Assembly (NCBI GenBank): GCA_963731625.1
Contig: CAVSWH010000022.1
Coordinates: 124,001-188,000, forward strand
Source of the DNA: PALSA-555 sp963731625
Lineage (GTDB): Bacteria; Actinomycetota; Acidimicrobiia; IMCC26256; PALSA-555
Length of the DNA: 64,000 bases
Direction: 5' to 3'
Shown here: positions 1-7,043 of the stretch, one piece after another
Layout of the letters: every line of letters starts with the position of its first letter
How positions within the stretch are numbered: the first letter of the stretch is position 1
Program-made: the position numbers and the translations under genes
The notes under the pieces: model-generated
What the model saw: only the letters and a program-made list of their open reading frames with translations
What the model was told of the DNA's origin: nothing
Database searches by the model: none

Positions 1-135
1 GCGACCGCGCACTTCCACTCGACCACCCACCCACTCGTCCAGTCGTACGAGCCGGGGGAGGAGTGGTTCTGGTGCTACGCGGACGACCTCATGTTTGAGG
101 TTCCCGGCCGCCCGCCCAGCCCCGCCCATCCGTGA
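1..135 (+). CDS. UBP-type zinc-finger protein, C-terminal end (partial)
   Basis: Reading frame 1 is open from the window edge to a TGA at 133-135 and gives 44 residues. The segment AHFHSTTHPLVQSYEPGEEW followed by FWCY matches the C-terminal half of the UBP-type (ubiquitin-hydrolase-like) zinc finger, in which the His residues and the HP..S.EPGE.W.WCY pattern are conserved. In bacteria such small proteins have no established function; in eukaryotes the fold binds ubiquitin C-termini. The gene start lies outside the window. The stop overlaps the GTG start of the MFS exporter by 3 bases, so the two are probably translationally coupled. The family call rests on a short stretch but the motif is distinctive. 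Confidence 0.75.
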   Translation, partial: ATAHFHSTTHPLVQSYEPGEEWFWCYADDLMFEVPGRPPSPAHP

Positions 136-1607
136 GCACGCCACCGGCCGAGTCCGGGCCGGCGCTGCAACTCCACAGCACCCGAGGCCACTGGGTGGTC
201 GCGGCCGCCGTCCTCGGCTCGGGCGTTGCGTTCCTCGACGGCACGGTCGTGAACGCGGCCCTGCCCGCCATCTCCCGCGACCTCCACGCCGGGCTCGCCG
301 ACCTCCAATGGGTCCTCACCGCGTACCTCCTCACCCTCGGCTCGCTGCTCGTCGTCGGGGGCTCGCTCGGGGACCTCTTCGGGCGACGCCGCATCTTCAT
401 CATCGGACTCATCGGCTTCGGCATCACCTCCATCTTGAGCGGCGCGGCGCCGACGATCGAGACCCTCATCGCCGCCCGAGCGCTCCAGGGCGTTGCCGCC
501 GCCCTGCTCGTGCCCGGCAGCCTGGCCATCATCTCGTCGTCGTTCCGTCGCGAGGACCGCGGCGCCGCGATCGGCGCGTGGAGCGGGCTCGCCGGCGTCA
601 CGACGGCGCTCGGCCCGTTCCTCGGCGGCTGGCTCATCGACAGCGTGTCCTGGCGCCTCGTGTTCCTCATCAACCCACCCATCGTCGTGATCACGGTGAT
701 CCTCGCCTACCGCCACATCCCCGAGACGCGCGACATGTCGGCGTCACGCCACGTCGACGTGCTGGGCGGCACCGTGCTCGCCGTCGGGCTCGCCGGCGTC
801 GTCTACGCGCTGATCGAAGGTCCAGCCAACGGGTGGAGCCCCGTCACCGTCCTGCTCGGCGTCGTCGGGGTGGTGGCGCTCGGCTCGTTCTTCGTCGTCG
901 AGCGGCGCTCGCCCTCGCCGATGGTGCCGCTCGAGATCTTCCGCTCCCGACAGTTCTCGGGCGCCAACGCCGTGACGTTCGTGGTCTACGGCGCGCTCGG
1001 CGCCATGACGTTCCTCCTCGTCGTCCACCTCCAGACGGACATGGGCTACTCGGCGCTCGCCGCGGGGGCATCGCTCATCCCCTTCACGGTGCTCATGCTC
1101 GCCTTCTCCTCGCGCATGGGTGCGCTCGCCCAGCGGATCGGCCCGCGGCTGCCGATGACGATCGGGCCGATCGTCGTCGGCATCGGCATGGTGCTGCTCG
1201 GCCGCACCCAGCCCGGCACGTCGTACTGGACGACGACCTTCCCGGCGGTGATCGTGCTCGGCGTCGGCTTGACGATCACGGTGGCGCCGCTCACCGCGGC
1301 GGTGCTCGCGGCAGTCGCCGACCGCCACGCCGGGATTGGGTCGGCGATCAACAACGCCGTGTCCCGCATCGCGGGACTGCTGGCGATCGCGGTGTTGCCG
1401 GCGGCGGCCGGTCTCGCGGGTGCGGGAGGAAGCCTCGACCTCGTGCACGGGTTCGCCCGCGCGATGGACATCGCGGGGTTGCTCGCCGTGCTCGGCGGGG
1501 GGCTCGCGTGGTTCACGATCCGGAAGGCGGCACCCGTCGAGACGGTGCCGAGCGCGACGCCGATCGCCTGCCAGGACCCGGGGCTGCGGCGGGTCGCCGC
1601 CGCCTGA
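132..1607 (+). CDS. MFS drug exporter, DHA2 (EmrB/QacA) family
   Basis: A 491-residue, highly hydrophobic protein predicted to be a 14-helix proton-coupled multidrug exporter in the cytoplasmic membrane. Helix 1 carries LDGTVVNAALPAI (residues 35-47), the DHA2 form of the motif with a membrane Asp. Loop 2-3 carries motif A, GDLFGRRR (80-87), and the stretch around residues 156-176 (GAWSGLAGVTTALGPFLGGW) is the antiporter motif C. Length and motifs are normal for the family; substrate cannot be told. It starts with GTG inside the stop codon region of the UBP zinc-finger gene and is followed by a convergent MerR-type regulator whose stop codon lies 3 bases away, a plausible local regulator. Confidence 0.88.
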   Translation: MSTPPAESGPALQLHSTRGHWVVAAAVLGSGVAFLDGTVVNAALPAISRDLHAGLADLQWVLTAYLLTLGSLLVVGGSLGDLFGRRRIFIIGLIGFGITSILSGAAPTIETLIAARALQGVAAALLVPGSLAIISSSFRREDRGAAIGAWSGLAGVTTALGPFLGGWLIDSVSWRLVFLINPPIVVITVILAYRHIPETRDMSASRHVDVLGGTVLAVGLAGVVYALIEGPANGWSPVTVLLGVVGVVALGSFFVVERRSPSPMVPLEIFRSRQFSGANAVTFVVYGALGAMTFLLVVHLQTDMGYSALAAGASLIPFTVLMLAFSSRMGALAQRIGPRLPMTIGPIVVGIGMVLLGRTQPGTSYWTTTFPAVIVLGVGLTITVAPLTAAVLAAVADRHAGIGSAINNAVSRIAGLLAIAVLPAAAGLAGAGGSLDLVHGFARAMDIAGLLAVLGGGLAWFTIRKAAPVETVPSATPIACQDPGLRRVAAA

Positions 1608-1610
1608 CGC

Positions 1611-1970
1611 TCAGCTCGCGGCCGCGACGCTCGCCGGGACGAGCGGGCCCGGCACGAGCGCCAGGCGAAGCCGCGGCGACGCGCCCGACTCGTCGAACGC
1701 GGGGTCGCGTCCGCCCAGCACGTCCGCAAGGCTCTCGCCGCGGTCGTAAGCCTCGAGCAGGACCCGGATCCCCGCCAGCGAGAAGCCCTGCGCCTGGAGT
1801 CGCCGCACGGCGCGCAGCCGCGCCAGGTGGGCCGGGCCGTAACGGCCGACCCGTCCCTCGACGAACGGACCCGGCACGAGGCCGAGCGACTGGTACGCCC
1901 GGACGTTCCGCGTGCTCAGGCCCGCGGCGCGGGCCGTCTCATCGATTCGCCACCCTGCAGGTTGCGCCAT
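1611..1970 (-). CDS. MerR-family transcriptional regulator
   Basis: A 119-residue DNA-binding protein. Residues 8-35 form the winged helix-turn-helix (RIDETARAAGLSTRNVRAYQ) and residues 41-73 the second helical part with the typical RYG...L..L..V..LQ..GFSLA.I pattern. The effector-binding part is short, so it resembles the small one-component MerR regulators rather than metal sensors; no Cys-rich metal site is visible. It is divergent from the TIGR03086 gene with only 13 bp between start codons and convergent to the MFS exporter. It has its own -10-like TAACAT 6 bp before the ATG and no ribosome binding site, so it is probably translated from a leaderless transcript. A 9-bp perfect palindrome in the shared region is a candidate autoregulatory operator. 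Confidence 0.85.
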   Translation of the reverse strand: MAQPAGWRIDETARAAGLSTRNVRAYQSLGLVPGPFVEGRVGRYGPAHLARLRAVRRLQAQGFSLAGIRVLLEAYDRGESLADVLGGRDPAFDESGASPRLRLALVPGPLVPASVAAAS

Positions 1971-1985
1971 AGATTGATGTTACAT
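1970..1985. promoter_or_regulatory. Shared divergent leaderless promoter with palindrome ATGTTACAT
   Basis: Only 13 bp separate the two start codons. On the minus strand TAACAT (1982-1977) stands 6 bp before the MerR ATG. On the plus strand TAGATT (1970-1975) stands 8 bp before the ATG of the TIGR03086 gene. The perfect palindrome ATGTTACAT covers 1977-1985 and overlaps both the minus-strand -10 and the plus-strand start codon, so a dimeric regulator bound here would affect both genes. The -10 calls are by inspection only. Confidence 0.5.
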
Positions 1986-2556
1986 GAAACCGTGGCAAGA
2001 ACGGGGTGCGCAGGCCCGCCACGGCGCGGTCCTCGCCGGCTTCACGCACGCCGCCCGCGGCGTGCCGGAGGGGGCGTGGCACCTGTCCACGCCGTGCACC
2101 GGATGGGACGCGCAGGAGCTCGTCGAGCACGTCATCGGCTTTCACGAGTTCCTCCTCCTGCGGCCCCTCGGCGTCCGCGCCCATCGGCCCCGCAGCGGCC
2201 CCCTCGAGCGCTGGCTCGCGACCGAAGGTGCCATCCGCTCGCTCCTCGACGAGGCAGATGCCCTCGAGGCGGACGTGCCGTACTTCGACGGCCAGACCCG
2301 GCGCCCCCTCGACGTGCTCGACGCGCTCGCCGACGACACGCTGGTGCACACCTGGGACCTGGCCAGGGCTGCCGGCCTGCCGGACCGGCTCGACCCCGAC
2401 GCCTGCGCCTTCGCCCTCATCCGTGCCCGACGGCCCGGGCGACCGGAGCACGACCTGTTCGGCCCGTCGGTCGAGATCCCAGAGGACGCTCCCAGCCAGG
2501 ACCGACTCCTGGGCCTCCTCGGACGTGACCCTTGCTGGCGCACGCCGCCCGGCTAG
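1984..2556 (+). CDS. TIGR03086-type / maleylpyruvate-isomerase N-terminal-like metal-binding protein
   Basis: A 190-residue protein of the DinB/mycothiol-dependent superfamily common in actinobacteria. The N-terminal part STPCTGWDAQELVEHVIGFHEF (written in two pieces: STPCTGW at 35-41, then ELVEHVIGFH at 45-54) and the later LVHTWDLARA (from residue 120) carry the conserved Trp and His residues that bind a divalent metal in this four-helix-bundle family. Relatives include mycothiol S-transferases and maleylpyruvate isomerase, but the substrate here is unknown. It is divergent from and probably controlled by the MerR protein. Start ATG at 1984 has no ribosome binding site but follows a -10-like box. 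Confidence 0.8.
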   Translation: MKPWQERGAQARHGAVLAGFTHAARGVPEGAWHLSTPCTGWDAQELVEHVIGFHEFLLLRPLGVRAHRPRSGPLERWLATEGAIRSLLDEADALEADVPYFDGQTRRPLDVLDALADDTLVHTWDLARAAGLPDRLDPDACAFALIRARRPGRPEHDLFGPSVEIPEDAPSQDRLLGLLGRDPCWRTPPG

Positions 2557-2615
2557 CGCTGCTCGGCCCGTTCCTCTTCTCCCGGCTTCTCTCGGCGCGA
2601 CGTCGCGACCCGTCG

Positions 2616-2686
2616 AGCGGCGGACGGGAATCGAACCCGCGTCATCGCCTTGGAAGGGCGAGGCTCTGCCGTTGAGCTACCGCCGC
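2616..2686 (-). tRNA. tRNA-Gly (anticodon TCC)
   Basis: The minus strand folds as a complete 71-nt cloverleaf: acceptor GCGGCGG/CCGCCGC, D stem GCTC/GAGC, anticodon stem TCGCC/GGCGA with loop CTTCCAA (anticodon TCC), 4-nt variable loop, and T arm GCGGG-TTCGATT-CCCGT with one G-T pair. The discriminator base is T and no CCA is encoded. Confidence 0.96.
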
Positions 2687-2766
2687 GTGCGCGTTCACCC
2701 CGAACAGCGGCGGCACACGTCACCGCAGTCTGGCGCCGATCCCGCCGAGGGCGAGCGTCGTCGCGC

Positions 2767-2843
2767 TGGTCGGGGAGGGGGGATTTGAACCCCCGACCGC
2801 CTGCCCCCAAAGCAGGTGCGCTACCGAGCTGCGCTACTCCCCG
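2767..2843 (-). tRNA. tRNA-Pro (anticodon TGG), CCA encoded
   Basis: The minus strand folds as a full cloverleaf: acceptor CGGGGAG/CTCCCCG, D stem GCGC/GCGC, anticodon stem CCTGC/GCAGG with loop TTTGGGG (anticodon TGG), 5-nt variable loop and T arm GGGGG-TTCAAAT-CCCCC. The mature body is 2770-2843 with discriminator A. The next three bases (2769-2767) read CCA, so this gene, unlike the tRNA-Gly and tRNA-Ala genes in the window, encodes its 3' end. Confidence 0.96.
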
Positions 2844-3517
2844 TCGTGTTCGGGCCCTGGCCGGCGCGTTCGCGATGCCACGACCGCGTCGCCGCCGAGC
2901 ACCCGCCCAGAGCCCAGGTGCTTTCCAACACCCAACGCGTCGGGGTCTTGGCCATCGTGGAGGGCGACGTGACGGACAGCGTAGGCGAGCGGCTGACGCT
3001 CACCGAGCGCTTCCGGCGGGCCCTTCGGGCCGACGGGCCGCGTCTGCCGCACGTGCGCCGACCGCACACCCACGGGCGATCCGCGTCATCGATCGAGCTC
3101 GGCCTGCGTGTCGGCGCCCGAATGCTCCGACGATGTAAGGGTCGACCCGGCGACGTGCACCGACGGGTGTCACCCACCAGCGAACGATCAGGACCCGCCC
3201 GCGCCACCGGACGCGCCCGCTGAGCGGCGCGGGTACCACGGACCGCGCCGACCAGCGCCGCCTCGTCGCCCTGGCCCGGGACGAGATCGTCACGATCACA
3301 ATCAAACGGGCGGACCGACGGACCGACGGGCCGGCGGGCCGTCCGGTCCGAGCGTCTTCTTATGCCTCTCTTAGTGGCCGTTCGTTACCGTCGTTCACGC
3401 GGTGGTCTCCCATCAAGGAACCCTCCGCCCGCGCGGGGCGTTCCTGAGGCGGTTACGCGATCCCGAAGGTCGGAACGGTGGTGTTCCTTCATTGGGGATT
3501 CGGGAGGATGCGCTCCG
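2844..3517. other. 674-bp stretch without a convincing gene
   Basis: Between tRNA-Pro (minus) and the export operon (plus) I find no reading frame with recognisable protein character. The open frames here are GC-driven, Arg-rich and mutually overlapping. The right-hand part holds a strong hairpin (3319-3350) and, close to the operon, several short inverted segments around GGAAC/GTTCC (3418-3446). It probably holds the promoter region of the export operon, but no clear -35/-10 pair can be picked by eye. Confidence 0.6.
3319..3350 (+). terminator. GC-rich hairpin, possible terminator
   Basis: CGGACCG (3319-3325) pairs with CGGTCCG (3344-3350). After a one-base bulge ACGG pairs with CCGT, and an inner CC/GG pair closes a short loop. 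The run agcgtcttctt follows immediately. It could end transcription coming from the left or act as a leader structure for the export operon. No upstream plus-strand gene that needs a terminator is visible, so the role is uncertain. Confidence 0.35.
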
Positions 3518-5059
3518 ATGAAGGTTGCGAAAGAACGTGGGCCGGAGGGAGCTGACCCGGTCGCGGTCACTGTCGAGCCCGACGGGGCAGACACCGGCGA
3601 GACCTCCGCCGTCCCGTCACAGGACGGCCACGCTGACCCGCTGGCACGGCTGCGTCGCGGCGTGGGTCGGGCTCCCGTGTGGGTCGTGGTCGAGGCCGTG
3701 GTAGTGGTCGTCGTGTTGGTGGTCGCGCTGGCGACGCGCTCGGGCGATCTGGTGCCGACCACCACCTCGTCGCAGCAGCTCGTCACCGTCACCCGGGGCG
3801 CGTTGAGCAACACGGTGTCGGCCCAAGGGACCGTGGCCGCGGCGAACACCGCGAACCTGAGCTTCACGGCTGCGGGGACGGTGACGGCGGTCAACGTCAG
3901 CGCCGGTGACATGGTGACCGCGGGCGAAGTGCTCGCCACCGTGAACTCGGCCGAGCTGCAGGCCGCCGTCGCGTCCGCGCAGGCAACCCTGACGAGCGCG
4001 CAGGCCAAGGTGTCCGACGACGGGTCATCGGGCGCGTCGGCGGCGCAGCTCGCCGCCGACCAGGCGGCACTGACCTCCGACAACGACGCGTTGGGCGAGG
4101 CGCAGACGGCGCTCGCAGGCGCGTCGTTGACCGCGCCGTTCAGTGGTCAGGTCGCCCAGGTGAACGTCACCGCGGGCGAGCAGCTCTCGAGCGGCGGCAC
4201 AGGTGGGACCTCGCTCACGGGGTCAGGGAGCGGATCCGGTCGGTCCTCGTCGGCGATCGGCTCGAGCAGTGGCTCAGGTTCCGGCATCGGCGGTGCGGGT
4301 GCGGGCGCGGGCGCGGGCACTGGAGCAGGCGGTGGCGCCGGCACCGGCGCGGGCAGTGCAGGCTCGTCGGCTTCCTCGTCGTCATCGTCGTCGAACTCGT
4401 CGAGCCCAGCGGTCGAAGTCATCACGCCCGGGAGCTACACGGCGACCCTCCCGATCTCGAGCGCCGACATCGCAAACGTCGCCGTGGGGCAGAGCGCGAC
4501 GCTGACCGTCACGACCGCCACGAACTCGAGCACGTTCGGCGGCGGCCTCGGCGGCTTCCTCAGCCGCCTGGGGCTGGCCGGCGGGGGCAACTCGAGCTCG
4601 TCGAGCCGGTCGGCGACCGGGGCGACGGCAACGGGGACCGTAACCGCAGTCTCGAAGGTCGCGACGGCCAGCTCGGGCGTCGCGCAGTACCCCGCGACCG
4701 TCACGTTCAACGCGCCCCAGACGGGCTTCTACGTCGGTGCGAGCGTGATCGGTGCGATCGCGACGAACGCGATCCCGAACGTGCTCCTGGTGCCCACGAA
4801 CGCGGTGACGACCAGCAACGGGAAGGCGTCCGTGGTCGTGGCCACCAAGGGGACGCTGTCGGGACCCACTGAGACGCGGGTGGTGACGACGGGACCCTCC
4901 GCGAACGGCTTCGTCGAGATCACGTCTGGTCTCAAGGAGGGCGACCAGATCGTCGTGACCTCGACCTCGGTGCCGAGCAGTGCCGCAGGCTCCACGTCGG
5001 CGGGCAACGGTGCGACGTCGCCGGGTGGGACAGGCGGAACCAGCGGTGCGGGCGGGTGA
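3518..5059 (+). CDS. HlyD/MacA-like membrane-fusion adaptor of an ABC exporter (first copy)
   Basis: A 513-residue envelope protein. An acidic cytoplasmic N-terminus is followed by one membrane helix (about 53-73), then a lipoyl/barrel-type half ending in NVSAGDMVTAGEVLATVNSA, a short Ala-rich helical hairpin, the second lipoyl half (LTAPFSGQVAQVNVTAGEQL), and beta-barrel and membrane-proximal domains near the C-terminus (VLLVPTNAVTT, GLKEGDQIVV). This order is typical of adaptors for MacB-type exporters. Between the lipoyl half and the barrel lies a Gly/Ala/Ser linker of some 75 residues (about 226-300), unusual for MacA. I chose ATG 3518 because GGGAGG lies about 10 bases upstream; the frame is open further left without protein-like sequence. 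The ABC ATPase starts 4 bp after its stop. Confidence 0.85.
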   Translation: MKVAKERGPEGADPVAVTVEPDGADTGETSAVPSQDGHADPLARLRRGVGRAPVWVVVEAVVVVVVLVVALATRSGDLVPTTTSSQQLVTVTRGALSNTVSAQGTVAAANTANLSFTAAGTVTAVNVSAGDMVTAGEVLATVNSAELQAAVASAQATLTSAQAKVSDDGSSGASAAQLAADQAALTSDNDALGEAQTALAGASLTAPFSGQVAQVNVTAGEQLSSGGTGGTSLTGSGSGSGRSSSAIGSSSGSGSGIGGAGAGAGAGTGAGGGAGTGAGSAGSSASSSSSSSNSSSPAVEVITPGSYTATLPISSADIANVAVGQSATLTVTTATNSSTFGGGLGGFLSRLGLAGGGNSSSSSRSATGATATGTVTAVSKVATASSGVAQYPATVTFNAPQTGFYVGASVIGAIATNAIPNVLLVPTNAVTTSNGKASVVVATKGTLSGPTETRVVTTGPSANGFVEITSGLKEGDQIVVTSTSVPSSAAGSTSAGNGATSPGGTGGTSGAGG

Positions 5060-5063
5060 TGGC

Positions 5064-5804
5064 GTGCCCAAGACGGACGAGGTGACGAACCCGCCGGTCG
5101 TCGAGTTGATCGACGTCGGGAAGGTCTACCGGCTCGGCGAGCTCGAGGTGGCCGCGCTCCGGGGCGTGTCGCTGCGAATCGACGAGAACGAGTTCGTGGC
5201 GATCGTGGGTCCCTCGGGATCGGGCAAGTCCACGCTCATGCACATCCTCGGGTGCCTCGATGTTCCGACGAGCGGGATCTTCCGAATCGTCGGACATGAT
5301 GCCCAATCGCTCGACGAGGACGTGCTCGCGCGCATCCGCAACCTCCTCATCGGATTTGTGTTCCAGCAGTTCAATCTCTTGGCCCACATGACGGCGCTGC
5401 AGAACGTCGAGCTGCCGCTCGTGTATGCCGGTATCGATCCCGAGGAGCGGCGCGCCCGTGCGTTCGCGGCGCTCGAGCGAGTCAGCCTCGTGGATCGGGC
5501 AGAGCACCGGCCCGGTGAGCTCTCGGGCGGGCAGCAGCAACGCGTCGCCGTCGCCCGGGCCCTCATCACCGAGCCCGCGATGATCCTCGCTGACGAGCCG
5601 ACCGGCAATCTCGACTCCGTCGCGGCCGCCGACGTGCTGGCGCTGCTGGAGGAGCTCAACGCCGACGGGCGCACGCTCGTGCTCATCACACACGAGCGGG
5701 ACGTCGCAGCGCGCGCGCAGCGGATGATCGAGATCCGGGATGGCCAGTCGGTGGAACCCGAGGGCCTTGACACGAGCGTCGTCAGCCGCGGGGGCCGCCG
5801 GTGA
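5064..5804 (+). CDS. ABC transporter ATP-binding protein, MacB/LolD type
   Basis: A 246-residue nucleotide-binding subunit. Walker A is GPSGSGKS (49-56), the signature is LSGGQQQR (153-160), Walker B is MILADE (173-178) with the D-loop GNLD after it, and the H-loop His is in LITHE. The LGCLDVPTSG and FNLLAHMTALQNVELPL patterns are those of the LolD/MacB/FtsE-like exporter family. It powers the permease encoded next, whose GTG start overlaps this stop by 4 bases (GTGA). The start is taken as GTG 5064, just after the adaptor stop. Expected to be a peripheral subunit on the cytoplasmic face. Confidence 0.92.
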   Translation: MPKTDEVTNPPVVELIDVGKVYRLGELEVAALRGVSLRIDENEFVAIVGPSGSGKSTLMHILGCLDVPTSGIFRIVGHDAQSLDEDVLARIRNLLIGFVFQQFNLLAHMTALQNVELPLVYAGIDPEERRARAFAALERVSLVDRAEHRPGELSGGQQQRVAVARALITEPAMILADEPTGNLDSVAAADVLALLEELNADGRTLVLITHERDVAARAQRMIEIRDGQSVEPEGLDTSVVSRGGRR

Positions 5805-7039
5805 CGTGGCGCGACACCTTCTGGACCGCGATGGACGCGGTGCGGTCGCATCGCCTGCGCTCCGCGCTCACGATGCTCGGGATCCTCATCGGGATCACCG
5901 CCGTCGTGCTCACCGTTGGCATCGGGCAGGGAGCGTCGGCCACGGTGCGGGACCAGATCAACGAGCTCGGCACGAACGTGCTCGTCGTGTCACCGGGCAG
6001 CTCGACAAGCAGCACCGGCGGGCGGGGCGGCTTCGGCACGGCGACGACGTTGACGCAGGCCGACGCCGCAGCTCTCACTTCGAAGGTCTCCGCGCCCGAC
6101 GTCGAGGCCGTCAGCCCCGTGTCGACGACCTCCGCGGAGCTGGTGAACCCCACGACCGGCGCGAACTGGACGACGACCCTGACGGGCACGACGCCGAGCT
6201 GGCAGACCGCCCGGTCACGAGGCGCCGCCCTCGGCCGCTTCCTCACCGATACGGACGAGCGGAACGCGGCGCCGGTCGTCGTCCTCGGCCCCGACACCGT
6301 GACCCAGCTGTTCGGGAGCACCGACCCGATCGGGAGCTCGGTGACGTACAACGGCGTCAAGCTCCAGGTGGTCGGGGTCCTCTCGAGTCTGAGCTCCGCC
6401 GAGCAGGCGGCGAGCAACGACCTCGCGGTCGTTCCGCTGAGCACCTACTCGCAGCGCCTCGTCGGCGGCCTCAGCCGGAACTCCGTGAGCTCGATCTATG
6501 TGAAGGCCACGTCGGCCAACAGCCTCTCGGCGGCGTACCAAGAGGCGAACGCCTTGCTGCTCAACACCCACCACGTCACCAATGCGAGCAACGCAGATTT
6601 CTCGATCGCCACGCAACAGTCGATCCTCGCCGCGTCCAACCAGGTCGACAACACGCTGACCGTCATGCTCGCCGGGATCGCGGTCATCGCGCTGATCGTC
6701 GGCGGCATCGGCGTCATGAACATCATGCTTGTCTCCGTCACGGAGCGGATCCGCGAGATCGGCGTCCGCAAGGCGATCGGCGCCGCACCCAGCGTCATCC
6801 GCCGCCAGTTCCTCGTCGAGGCGTCGGTGCTCGGGCTCGCCGGAGGAATCCTGGGCGTCGCGCTGGGGGTTCTCGGGGCGATTCTCATCCCGCAGTTCAG
6901 CGACCAGCGCGTCATCCTGTCGATCCCTGCCTCGATCGGGGCGATCGTGATCGCGGTCGGGATCGGCGTCGTCTTCGGTGTCTACCCGGCATCGCGCGCG
7001 GCGCGCCTCGCGCCCATCGACGCACTGCGAAGCGAGTGA
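5801..7039 (+). CDS. ABC transporter permease, MacB-like (FtsX fold)
   Basis: A 412-residue permease with the MacB/FtsX plan: helix 1 at about 21-41 (LTMLGILIGITAVVLTVGIG), a large extracytoplasmic MacB-PCD domain (about 45-275), then three C-terminal helices (about 282-305, 342-365 and 375-398). The last helix ends in VYPASRAARLAPIDALR, a hallmark of the family. Unlike E. coli MacB the ATPase is a separate gene directly upstream. Such systems use ATP for mechanotransmission rather than classical transport; in a cell with no outer membrane they usually export peptides, antibiotics or lipids. The substrate is unknown. The second adaptor gene follows after 4 bp. Confidence 0.9.
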   Translation: MTWRDTFWTAMDAVRSHRLRSALTMLGILIGITAVVLTVGIGQGASATVRDQINELGTNVLVVSPGSSTSSTGGRGGFGTATTLTQADAAALTSKVSAPDVEAVSPVSTTSAELVNPTTGANWTTTLTGTTPSWQTARSRGAALGRFLTDTDERNAAPVVVLGPDTVTQLFGSTDPIGSSVTYNGVKLQVVGVLSSLSSAEQAASNDLAVVPLSTYSQRLVGGLSRNSVSSIYVKATSANSLSAAYQEANALLLNTHHVTNASNADFSIATQQSILAASNQVDNTLTVMLAGIAVIALIVGGIGVMNIMLVSVTERIREIGVRKAIGAAPSVIRRQFLVEASVLGLAGGILGVALGVLGAILIPQFSDQRVILSIPASIGAIVIAVGIGVVFGVYPASRAARLAPIDALRSE

Positions 7040-7043
7040 GCCG

